The notes below the pieces were generated by a model, which was not told the origin of the DNA, did not search any database, and saw only the letters and a list, made by a program, of their open reading frames with translations. The translations under genes were made by a program, and so were the position numbers. A stretch of DNA of 6,344 nucleotides from an uncultured Blautia sp. (GTDB taxonomy: Bacteria > Bacillota > Clostridia > Lachnospirales > Lachnospiraceae), in contig CAKRRG010000109.1 in assembly GCA_934394545.1 (NCBI GenBank), positions 1 through 6,344 on the forward strand, given 5' to 3'. This document shows, piece after piece, positions 1 through 5,154 of the stretch (within the stretch, counting starts at the first letter, position 1; every line of letters starts with the position of its first letter).

Positions 1-1
1 T

Positions 2-76
2 AACAACCCGATGGTTGGTGCTACTGTTGCTGTAGCTGTTTCCGTTGAGGAAGCTGCTAAGGCTGGTAAGTTCTGA
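2..76 (+). CDS. C-terminal end of an unidentified protein (5' truncated by window edge)
   Basis: Of the three forward frames only this one stays open from the left edge; it gives 24 codons and a TGA stop. The tail is rich in Ala and Val and begins NNPMVGATVAVAV, ending in a Glu/Ala/Lys stretch. Codons are mostly GCT, GTT, GGT and AAG, the choice typical of highly expressed genes in this kind of genome, and a strong terminator follows 23 bases after the stop. I do not recognise the family from so short a tail and assign no function. It is a real gene end rather than chance because frame, codon bias and terminator agree. Confidence 0.7.
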   Translation, partial: NNPMVGATVAVAVSVEEAAKAGKF

Positions 77-99
77 TCATATAAATTGTAAAAGCGTTG

Positions 100-140
100 A
101 AAGTGCCGTAAACTCAAGGGTTTACGGTACTTTTGTTATT
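100..140 (+). terminator. Rho-independent terminator of the left-edge gene
   Basis: A 14-bp stem pairs 100-113 (AAAGTGCCGTAAAC) with 120-133 (GTTTACGGTACTTT), with one G-U pair and a 6-base loop. The stem ends in a T-rich run (TTTTGTTATT). It lies 23 bases after the stop codon at 76, so it ends that transcript. The A-rich start and T-rich end also make it weakly possible on the minus strand, but no minus-strand gene reads into it. Confidence 0.85.
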
Positions 141-197
141 ATCGGGATTTCTTGCAAAACAGCATGAAATGTACAACTGCTTCTACAAAAAAGAAAA

Positions 198-226
198 TTG
201 ACAAATGTTTCAGCGTGACATATAAT
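198..226 (+). promoter_or_regulatory. Consensus sigma-A promoter for a small RNA unit
   Basis: TTGACA at 198-203 and TATAAT at 221-226 are separated by exactly 17 bases, so both boxes match the vegetative consensus perfectly. Transcription should start near 233. It is the strongest promoter in the window, yet no substantial open reading frame follows before the terminator at 288-333. Confidence 0.88.
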
Positions 227-232
227 ATATTT

Positions 233-335
233 AACAAGGGAGTTGGAAGGTGACTGCACTTCACCCAACCCAGCGAAATAATTAGCTAAAAAATAGCCGT
301 TGATCTCGCAAAAGATTAGGACGGCTATTTTTTAT
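233..335 (+). ncRNA. Putative small structured RNA of unknown family
   Basis: The unit is bounded by a perfect promoter and a strong terminator and is about 100 nt long. Its 5' half folds into a stepped hairpin: GTTG 242-245 pairs with CAAC 266-269, an unpaired GAA follows at 246-248, then GGTGA 249-253 pairs with TCACC 261-265 around a 7-base loop. GG 239-240 can add pairs to CC 270-271 past a bulged A. An A-rich linker (272-287) leads into the terminator hairpin. The next gene starts at 459 and seems to have its own promoter, so this is either an independent small RNA or a premature-termination leader (riboswitch or attenuator) whose readthrough reaches the ybaK-like gene. I tried to match it to 6S, SRP, preQ1, ZTP, fluoride and guanidine RNAs and saw no convincing fit. 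A GTG-initiated 11-codon frame (250-285) lies inside it, so a leader peptide is a weaker alternative. Confidence 0.6.
288..333 (+). terminator. Terminator of the small RNA unit
   Basis: A 13-bp perfect stem pairs AAAAAATAGCCGT (288-300) with ACGGCTATTTTTT (321-333). The apical part can continue as TGATCT (301-306) against AGATTA (313-318) around the loop CGCAAA, with two bulged Gs at 319-320. The six terminal Ts supply the U-tract. With the six As on the other side it is close to symmetrical, but nothing on the minus strand needs terminating here. Confidence 0.88.
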
Positions 336-392
336 GTGCATATGTAAGTATGACTACGATTAAATTAGCAAAAATCAGCTAGCCAGATTTCA

Positions 393-421
393 TTGACGAA
401 AAAGAGATTCTATGGTAAAAC
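393..421 (+). promoter_or_regulatory. Probable promoter of the ybaK-like gene
   Basis: TTGACG (393-398) matches the -35 consensus at five of six positions, and TAAAAC (416-421) matches the -10 at four of six, with 17 bases between. The start would fall near 428, leaving a leader of about 30 nt before the ATG at 459. It is much weaker than the promoter at 198-226, so readthrough from there could also contribute. In the rest of 77-458 I see only the terminator and the small RNA unit. Confidence 0.5.
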
Positions 422-458
422 TTTACTATGCCAATACATTACAGGAGGATGACCCAAA

Positions 459-947
459 ATGGCTAAAGAAGCAAAGACAAATGCAATGAGAATGCTTGAC
501 AGGCAGAAAGTAAAATATGAGACAATCGCTTATGAGTGCGATGAGTTTGTTGATGGAATCCATTGTGCTGACATTACAGGAGCACCCTATGAGCAGTCTT
601 TTAAGACACTTGTGATGGAAGGGAAGAGCGGTGGTTATTATGTTTTTGTAGTCCCTATTGAGAAAGAAGTGGATCGAAAAGCGGCTGCTAAAGCAGTGGG
701 AGAGAAAGCAGTGGACATGATTCATGTGAAAGACATTACGAAAATTACAGGTTATGTGAGAGGCGGTTGCAGTCCGATTGGAATGAAGAAACCATTTCCG
801 ACTGTATTTGATGTTTCTGCGGGAGATTTTCAGGAGATTTACGTAAGTGGAGGCAGAATTGGTCTGACCTTAAAGGTACCGGTAGAGGATTTACTGAAGG
901 TAACGGGGGGCAAGCTGGCAGAGATTACGGCTGACCAGGGAGAATGA
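459..947 (+). CDS. ybaK: YbaK/EbsC-family aminoacyl-tRNA deacylase (Cys-tRNA(Pro) editing)
   Basis: The 162-residue product matches the YbaK group of trans-editing factors. These cytoplasmic enzymes hydrolyse Cys-tRNA(Pro) formed when prolyl-tRNA synthetase mischarges cysteine, and act together with that synthetase. Visible hallmarks are the lysine in QSFKTLV (K49, equivalent to the essential lysine of the family), the VVPIEKEVD strand (64-72), and the glycine-rich signature GYVRGGCSPIGMKK (98-111), which lines the substrate pocket and separates YbaK from the related ProX and YeaK proteins. Length is normal for the family. The ATG is chosen because AGGAGG at 443-448 precedes it by 10 bases. 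The upstream neighbour is the small RNA unit; downstream there is no clear terminator before the next promoter, so some cotranscription with the secreted protein gene is possible. The exact substrate (Cys-tRNA(Pro) or a broader range) is inferred from the family. Confidence 0.92.
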   Translation: MAKEAKTNAMRMLDRQKVKYETIAYECDEFVDGIHCADITGAPYEQSFKTLVMEGKSGGYYVFVVPIEKEVDRKAAAKAVGEKAVDMIHVKDITKITGYVRGGCSPIGMKKPFPTVFDVSAGDFQEIYVSGGRIGLTLKVPVEDLLKVTGGKLAEITADQGE

Positions 948-948
948 T

Positions 949-960
949 AGGTTGCAACCT
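949..960 (+). repeat. 12-base perfect palindrome just after the ybaK stop
   Basis: AGGTTGCAACCT is a perfect palindrome beginning one base after the TGA at 945-947 and followed by CTTTCTT. As RNA it can form only about four base pairs around TGCA, so it is at best a weak terminator. It may be chance or a protein site. No other clear terminator is visible between 948 and the promoter near 983. Confidence 0.3.
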
Positions 961-982
961 CTTTCTTAATGAGAAAACAAGC

Positions 983-1013
983 TTTACAAAAGAAAAAATC
1001 AATATGTTATACT
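983..1013 (+). promoter_or_regulatory. Promoter of the secreted protein gene (extended -10)
   Basis: TATACT (1008-1013) is preceded by TG at 1005-1006, giving an extended -10 element. TTTACA (983-988) is the best -35 but sits 19 bases away; shifting to TTACAA gives 18. The extended -10 can tolerate such spacing. The start would be near 1020, giving a leader of about 95 nt that contains a small inverted repeat, TATAAT (1075-1080) against ATTATA (1087-1092). That TATAAT could itself act as a second -10, but no good -35 precedes it. Confidence 0.55.
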
Positions 1014-1115
1014 ATATATAAATATAAAATGCTTCTGATAAGGGGTTGGGAAGCTGAAACTAACAGAAATTTATTATAATTAGCCCATTATAGGAAGGGG
1101 CAGCAAGGAGGATTT

Positions 1116-1949
1116 ATGAGAGAAGGGAAGAGATTTAAGAAATTGTTGATCGGGCTTGCGGCTACGGCTATAACGATGATGTGTGCATTGCCTGTATCAG
1201 CGGCAACTAAGGCATTTACGCCAATTACTATTAAGTCAGGGAAGTGTCTCCACCTGATGAATACTGACATTCAGGGGAACCGGATTACCAATTATACCTA
1301 CCGGATTCAGCCACAGAGCGCCGGAACCAGATATGATGTTGTGTATGCATATGGCGGAGAAGCGGTGGCTATGAAGAATGCCCGCACAGATTCCGGTGAA
1401 ATTACGAATACTACTTATATAAAGAGTACCAGTTCCTCTAATCAGGGAATGATTGCATGTATTAAAGTAACATCTGGCTCTGCTAAGCTTAGTGTGAAGG
1501 TTAATACCACCAATACAAAGAGTAAGCTAACAGCAGTTCGCCAGAGTAAAAAGCATAGTCCATTGAAGGCTACCAAAACGATCGAGAAGGGTCAGTGGAT
1601 TAAGATGACGAGAACGGAAAGTAATATTTCTACGTTACCCCTTATTGTTGCTGCGAAGAAGGGTGCATCCATAAACCGTAGACTGAATGCTGCAACTTAT
1701 GAGACCTATACCTTTAAGTCCAGTTATAATTTATGCAGACGCTATACGAATAAGAAGCGTGTCGCTTCCTACAAGCGTAAATATATTACCACTAATGGAA
1801 GCGTTAAATATCATTTCATGCTGATTCCTCAGAGTTCAGCTGGCAGATCTTATACAGGAGTTCTGACGACTAAGAAGGGAAACGTAACTTATTATTATCC
1901 GTCTGATTTCATTAAAATAACGGGATTTGCAGGAAACAGCAAAAAGTAA
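1116..1949 (+). CDS. Secreted protein of unknown function with Sec signal peptide
   Basis: The 277-residue product starts with a typical Sec signal peptide: a basic N-terminus (MREGKRFKK), a hydrophobic core of residues 10-25, and a cleavage site of the A-x-A type after PVSA (A29). C23 is not in a lipobox, so it should be released or loosely held rather than lipid-anchored. The mature part is strongly basic and rich in Thr, Ser, Tyr and Lys, with no transmembrane segment, sorting signal or catalytic motif that I recognise. Two regions resemble each other, IQPQSAGTRYDVVYAYGG (64-81) and LIPQSSAGRSYTGVLTTKKG (236-255), which suggests two related beta-rich domains. Three cysteines remain after cleavage (44, 115, 207). 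AAGGAGG at 1105-1111 lies 4 bases before the ATG and fixes the start. Cell-surface or exopolymer binding would fit the basic beta-rich make-up, but this is a guess; I do not recognise the family. Confidence 0.8.
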   Translation: MREGKRFKKLLIGLAATAITMMCALPVSAATKAFTPITIKSGKCLHLMNTDIQGNRITNYTYRIQPQSAGTRYDVVYAYGGEAVAMKNARTDSGEITNTTYIKSTSSSNQGMIACIKVTSGSAKLSVKVNTTNTKSKLTAVRQSKKHSPLKATKTIEKGQWIKMTRTESNISTLPLIVAAKKGASINRRLNAATYETYTFKSSYNLCRRYTNKKRVASYKRKYITTNGSVKYHFMLIPQSSAGRSYTGVLTTKKGNVTYYYPSDFIKITGFAGNSKK

Positions 1950-1980
1950 GAACGCTAAGAAAATAATGGCGACTTATTAT

Positions 1981-2025
1981 AAAAGCTCCTCTTTATCGGA
2001 TCAAATCTGATAAAGAGGAGCTTTT
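1981..2025. terminator. Bidirectional terminator between convergent genes
   Basis: A 17-bp perfect stem pairs AAAAGCTCCTCTTTATC (1981-1997) with its complement at 2009-2025. It extends inward by a G-U pair and GAT/ATC to about 21 bp around the loop CAA. Five Ts follow on the plus strand (2022-2026), and AAAA at its left end gives the U-tract for the minus strand. It sits between the stop of the secreted protein gene (1949) and the stop of the ABC-F gene (2061), so it serves both. Confidence 0.93.
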
Positions 2026-2060
2026 TATAAAGAAAAATTATTTGCATAAAAATACAGAAC

Positions 2061-3701
2061 TTAGTTGTCCTGTGCGTCTTCTTCGGTGATCTGGAATACG
2101 TGACGCTTCTTAGCCATTTCATCACTGGCAAGATACTCATCATAAGTAGTGATCTTATCAATCATAGTACCGTTTGGAAGAATTTCCATAATGCGGTTTG
2201 CGGTTGTCTGTACGAACTGATGGTCATGGGAGGTGAAAAGAATAACACCAGGGAACTTAATGAGACCATTGTTAAGTGCCGTAATAGATTCCATGTCCAG
2301 ATGGTTGGTAGGCTCATCCAGAATGAGGATATTTGCACCGGAAATCATCATTTTAGAAAGAAGACAACGAACCTTCTCACCACCGGAAAGCACCCGTACA
2401 CGCTTCACTCCATCTTCACCTGGGAAAAGCATACGTCCAAGGAAACCTCTTACATAAGTAGCATCTTTAATTTCAGAATACTGTGTCAGCCAGTCTGTGA
2501 TCGTGAGATCATTATCAAACTCTTTTGTATTGTCCTTCGGAAAATAAGCCTGTGTGGTTGTAATTCCCCACTTGTAATTTCCTTCATCTGGTTCCATTTC
2601 ACCGGTAATGATCTTAAAGAAGGTCGTAATAGCCTGTTCATTAGCGCCAACGAAGGCAACCTTATCATCATGTCCAAGAGTGAAGGAGATGTTATCCAGA
2701 ACTTTCACTCCATCGATGGTCTTGGAAAGGTTTTCCACCATAAGAACTTCGTTTCCGATTTCACGATTAGGACGGAAATCAATGTAAGGATATTTACGGC
2801 TGGAAGGACGCATATCATCCAGCTGGATTTTCTCAAGGGCTCTTTTACGGGAAGTTGCCTGCTTGGATTTGGATGCATTGGCGCTAAAACGGGAAATAAA
2901 TTCCTGCAGCTCTTTAATCTTCTCTTCTTTTTTCTTGTTGGCTTCTTTCATCTGCTTGATCAGAAGCTGACTGGATTCATACCAGAAGTCGTAGTTACCA
3001 GCATACAGCTGAATTTTACCATAATCAATATCTGCAGTCTGTGTACAAACCTTATTAAGAAAATATCGGTCATGGGATACTACGATAACTGTATTATCAA
3101 AGTTGATCAGGAATTCCTCCAGCCATTCAATAGCAGGGAGATCCAGATGGTTGGTTGGCTCATCCAGAAGAAGAATATCCGGGTTTCCGAAAAGCGCCTG
3201 TGCAAGGAGAACTTTGACCTTCATGCTACCTGTCAGATCGGCCATCTGTGTATAATGGAATTCAGTGTCGATTCCGAGACCATTTAAAAGGGTGGCAGCG
3301 TCGGATTCTGCTTCCCATCCATTCATTTCCGCAAATTCACCTTCCAGTTCACTGGCACGGATTCCATCCTCGTCTGTGAAATCTTCTTTTGCATAAATGG
3401 CTTCCTTTTCCTTCATGATTTCATAAAGACGAAGGTTACCCATGATAACAGTGTCAAGAACCGTATAAGCATCATATTTAAAGTGATCCTGCTGCAAAAA
3501 AGAGAGACGCTGTCCTGGTGTGATCACAATGTCGCCATTGGTTGGTTCCAGCTGACCGGAAAGAATCTTCAGAAATGTAGATTTTCCGGCACCATTCGCA
3601 CCGATGAGACCGTAGCAGTTACCCTCTGTAAATTTGATATTAACATCTTCGAAAAGAGCTTTCTTTCCAACTCGCAAAGTAATATTGTTTGCTGAAATCA
3701 T
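2061..3701 (-). CDS. ykpA: ABC-F family ATPase, YkpA/YbiT-like (ribosome-associated)
   Basis: This 546-residue soluble protein has two ABC ATPase domains and no membrane part, as in ABC-F factors, which bind the ribosomal E site and act on stalled or idle ribosomes. Domain 1 has Walker A GANGAGKST (34-42), an altered signature LTGSM (156-160), Walker B ending DEP with E181, and H210. The linker (about 245-315) carries the conserved SRFSANASKSKQATSRKR tract, which reaches toward the P-site tRNA in this family. Domain 2 has a degenerate Walker A, GANEQAITT (352-360), lacking the lysine, but an intact signature LSGGE (438-442), Walker B with E463, and H492. So one composite ATP site looks complete and the other is altered on both sides. 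The overall sequence resembles Bacillus YkpA and E. coli YbiT rather than resistance-type ABC-F proteins; antibiotic protection is not supported. AGGAGG lies 5 bases before the ATG. It is monocistronic, with its own promoter. Confidence 0.9.
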   Translation of the reverse strand: MISANNITLRVGKKALFEDVNIKFTEGNCYGLIGANGAGKSTFLKILSGQLEPTNGDIVITPGQRLSFLQQDHFKYDAYTVLDTVIMGNLRLYEIMKEKEAIYAKEDFTDEDGIRASELEGEFAEMNGWEAESDAATLLNGLGIDTEFHYTQMADLTGSMKVKVLLAQALFGNPDILLLDEPTNHLDLPAIEWLEEFLINFDNTVIVVSHDRYFLNKVCTQTADIDYGKIQLYAGNYDFWYESSQLLIKQMKEANKKKEEKIKELQEFISRFSANASKSKQATSRKRALEKIQLDDMRPSSRKYPYIDFRPNREIGNEVLMVENLSKTIDGVKVLDNISFTLGHDDKVAFVGANEQAITTFFKIITGEMEPDEGNYKWGITTTQAYFPKDNTKEFDNDLTITDWLTQYSEIKDATYVRGFLGRMLFPGEDGVKRVRVLSGGEKVRCLLSKMMISGANILILDEPTNHLDMESITALNNGLIKFPGVILFTSHDHQFVQTTANRIMEILPNGTMIDKITTYDEYLASDEMAKKRHVFQITEEDAQDN

Positions 3702-3706
3702 AATTT

Positions 3707-3712
3707 CCTCCT
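3707..3712 (-). promoter_or_regulatory. Ribosome binding site of the ABC-F gene
   Basis: AGGAGG on the minus strand is followed by AAATT and the ATG at 3701-3699, a perfect anti-16S match at normal spacing. It fixes the start of the ABC-F gene. Confidence 0.85.
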
Positions 3713-3750
3713 ATTAATACATTATCCTGATAAATACACATATAGTATTA

Positions 3751-3779
3751 AGTATAGCCGATTTTCATTTTATCGTAAA
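3751..3779 (-). promoter_or_regulatory. Promoter of the ABC-F gene
   Basis: On the minus strand TTTACG (3779-3774) and TATACT (3756-3751) are 17 bases apart. The start would be near 3745, leaving about 44 nt before the ATG at 3701. The -35 matches four of six positions and the -10 five of six, so moderate strength is expected. Confidence 0.6.
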
Positions 3780-3868
3780 CTGGCAATTTTGCAACAATTA
3801 TTTCCTGTTTAAAGGCTGTTTTACAGCAGAAACATAGAGAAAGTGGGAGAAACCATGAAACATCGCAC

Positions 3869-3897
3869 TTTACAAAGAAAAATACCACTGTTATAAT
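3869..3897 (+). promoter_or_regulatory. Promoter of the shikimate kinase gene
   Basis: TTTACA (3869-3874) and a perfect TATAAT (3892-3897) are 17 bases apart. Transcription should start near 3904, giving a leader of about 40 nt. The divergent ABC-F promoter lies about 90 bases to the left, so the two do not overlap. I see nothing further in 3780-3868. Confidence 0.8.
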
Positions 3898-3942
3898 TGC
3901 TCATACAATGAAAAATAAGGGCTTTTAACTGGAGGAAAAATT

Positions 3943-4470
3943 ATGCTGAAGAAACAGATTTATCTCACCGGTTTTATGGGAACCGGGAAAAGCACGATTT
4001 TGAATGGCTTGCATGAGCTTTTTGGCTTTCAGAAAATTGAGATGGATGAGCAGATTATTCGGGAACAGGGAATGAGCATTTCAGAGATTTTTGAGAAAAA
4101 GGGCGAGGGATATTTTCGTGATCTGGAGACAGAACTTGTAAAAAGGATCTCTGATATGGATGAAGTTGTTGTATCCTGCGGGGGTGGTACTGTTATGCGC
4201 CAGTGCAATGTGGATGCAATGAAGAAAAAAGGTGTTATTATTCTTTTGACAGCAACTCCTCAGACTGTTTATCAAAGAGTAAAGAATAGTCACAACAGAC
4301 CGCTTCTGGAAAAAAATATGAACCCGGAGTATATTGAACAGCTGATGGAAGCAAGACGTTCTAAGTATGAGGCGGCCGCAGATTATATAATACAGACAGA
4401 TGATCGCACTGCAAAAGAAATTTGCCTAGAAATAAATAAACGTCTAAAATATGACGATAATCGAATTTGA
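3943..4470 (+). CDS. aroK: Shikimate kinase
   Basis: The 175-residue product is a cytoplasmic NMP-kinase-fold enzyme that phosphorylates shikimate to shikimate 3-phosphate with ATP, on the route to chorismate and the aromatic amino acids. It shows Walker A GFMGTGKST (10-18), the shikimate-binding acidic motif EMDE with D35, the GE..FRDLE block (54-62) with R59, the CGGGT turn (79-83, glycines 80-82) that contacts shikimate, the lid arginine in NRPLL (R119) and a late substrate arginine in EARRSKY (R138). Where many family members have D-x-D this one has E33-x-D35, a mild change at the position that usually helps hold magnesium. GGAGG at 3931-3935 lies 7 bases before the ATG. It stands alone, apart from other aro genes, with its own promoter. 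No terminator is obvious before the next promoter at 4504, so some readthrough into the Rrf2 gene may occur. aroK and aroL cannot be told apart here. Confidence 0.93.
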   Translation: MLKKQIYLTGFMGTGKSTILNGLHELFGFQKIEMDEQIIREQGMSISEIFEKKGEGYFRDLETELVKRISDMDEVVVSCGGGTVMRQCNVDAMKKKGVIILLTATPQTVYQRVKNSHNRPLLEKNMNPEYIEQLMEARRSKYEAAADYIIQTDDRTAKEICLEINKRLKYDDNRI

Positions 4471-4503
4471 TGTGAAACTAATGTTAAAATATTTAAATAA
4501 CTG

Positions 4504-4532
4504 TTGAAAAACAGGCAAATAATTGTTATAAT
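4504..4532 (+). promoter_or_regulatory. Promoter of the Rrf2 regulator gene
   Basis: TTGAAA (4504-4509) and a perfect TATAAT (4527-4532) are separated by 17 bases. The start would be near 4539. This leaves a leader of nearly 60 nt holding the palindrome at 4561-4574 and the ribosome binding site. A small hairpin, CTGTT-GAAA-AACAG (4501-4514), overlaps the -35 and could be chance. Confidence 0.8.
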
Positions 4533-4560
4533 TTAGACTGCTTGGGAGGGGAAGAAACGA

Positions 4561-4574
4561 AACACTTAAGTGTT
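4561..4574. promoter_or_regulatory. Perfect palindrome in the Rrf2 leader, candidate operator
   Basis: AACACTTAAGTGTT is a perfect 14-base palindrome about 22-36 bases after the predicted transcription start and 3 bases before the TAAGGAG ribosome binding site. A dimeric regulator bound here could block transcription of its own gene, which is common in the Rrf2 family. It shares the ACAC...GTGT half-site with the repeat at 5155-5171. Chance cannot be excluded from one copy. Confidence 0.5.
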
Positions 4575-4596
4575 CTGTAAGGAGAAAGGTATAGAT

Positions 4597-5010
4597 ATGT
4601 TTATTACAAGAGAGTGCGATTACGCAGCAAGAGTTCTTCGGGCACTATCAGGGGAAAACCGCCTTAGCGTTAATGAAATCTGCGAGAGGGAATCCATTAC
4701 CGCTCCCTTTGCCTATAAGATTCTAAAGAAACTTCAGAAAGCAGGTATTGTAAAAGGATATCGTGGTGTCCATGGCGGTTACGCCTTGAATCAATCACTT
4801 GGTGAATTGACACTGTATGATGTATACAAGTCTATTGATCCGGAGCTGTTTATTATTGAGTGTATGTCTGATGGCTATGAATGTCCTGCAGACGGAAGAG
4901 GCGACCATCTTCCGTGCTATATGCACCGAGAATTATGTGAAATTCAGCAAGGTGTATGGGAAATGCTGAAGAGAAAGACTCTTCAGGAGATTTTTATGCC
5001 AGAGGCTTAA
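4597..5010 (+). CDS. Rrf2-family transcriptional regulator, possible Fe-S sensor
   Basis: The 137-residue product has the N-terminal winged helix of the Rrf2 family (IscR, NsrR, CymR, RsrR): ITRECDYAARVLRAL, a recognition helix around residues 35-50, and the wing YRGVHGGYAL (55-64). Its C-terminal half has C89, C96, C107 and C114, plus H110. Clustered cysteines in this region bind a [2Fe-2S] or [4Fe-4S] cluster in IscR and NsrR, though the spacing here (6, 10 and 6 residues between) is wider than in IscR. D8 is also present; an aspartate there is a cluster ligand in some NsrR proteins. Start choice: an in-frame GTG at 4570 would add nine residues but would sit inside the palindrome and read through the ribosome binding site (TAAGGAG 4578-4584, AAAGG 4585-4589), so the ATG at 4597 is preferred. 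The gene directly precedes the oxidoreductase gene in the same direction, with a terminator and a separate promoter between. A role sensing redox or Fe-S status is inferred. Confidence 0.88.
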   Translation: MFITRECDYAARVLRALSGENRLSVNEICERESITAPFAYKILKKLQKAGIVKGYRGVHGGYALNQSLGELTLYDVYKSIDPELFIIECMSDGYECPADGRGDHLPCYMHRELCEIQQGVWEMLKRKTLQEIFMPEA

Positions 5011-5045
5011 AAGAATAGAGGTTTCCGTAAACGGTAAGAAGTTAT

Positions 5046-5084
5046 GCCGGTCAGACTCCATGTTGGAAGGTCTGACCGGCTTTT
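5046..5084 (+). terminator. Terminator after the Rrf2 gene
   Basis: An 11-bp GC-rich perfect stem pairs GCCGGTCAGAC (5046-5056) with GTCTGACCGGC (5070-5080), followed by TTTTG. The loop can form a short extra stem, TCC/GGA. It lies about 35 bases after the stop at 5010 and separates the regulator from the oxidoreductase transcript. Confidence 0.85.
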
Positions 5085-5111
5085 GTATGTGATAATATAC
5101 AAAAATCAAAA

Positions 5112-5140
5112 TGGACATCATTGGAAGATTATGCTATAAT
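5112..5140 (+). promoter_or_regulatory. Promoter of the pyruvate:ferredoxin oxidoreductase gene
   Basis: TGGACA (5112-5117) matches the -35 at five of six positions and TATAAT (5135-5140) is perfect, at 17-base spacing. TG at 5132-5133 adds an extended -10. This is a strong promoter, as expected for a central energy enzyme. The start should be near 5147. Confidence 0.82.
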
Positions 5141-5154
5141 GTCGTATGGACTTT

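Noticed and set aside
426..725. Minus-strand frame of 99 codons opposite the ybaK-like gene
   Set aside because: It is antisense to a well-supported gene and the composition (His, Cys, Phe runs) is typical of a shadow frame.
2100..3287. Long plus-strand open frame (395 codons) inside the ABC-F region
   Set aside because: It lies fully antisense to a gene with all ABC-F motifs, starts without a ribosome binding site, and its product is low-complexity and matches nothing.
2061..3701. ABC-F protein as an antibiotic resistance (ribosome protection) gene
   Set aside because: Its linker and sequence match the housekeeping YkpA/YbiT type rather than the Vga, Lsa, Msr or OptrA types, and no resistance context is nearby.
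3733..3750. ACACATA next to the ABC-F promoter as a third copy of the Rrf2/oxidoreductase half-site
   Set aside because: There is no matching GTGT arm at the right spacing; only a 7-base half-site match in AT-rich sequence.
4501..4514. Hairpin CTGTT-GAAA-AACAG as a terminator for shikimate kinase
   Set aside because: Only 5 bp and no U-tract follows; it overlaps the -35 of the next promoter, so it is more likely incidental.
5026..5041. Short inverted repeat CCGT-AA-ACGG after the Rrf2 stop
   Set aside because: A 4-bp arm with a 2-base loop cannot form a stable hairpin, and the real terminator follows at 5046-5084.
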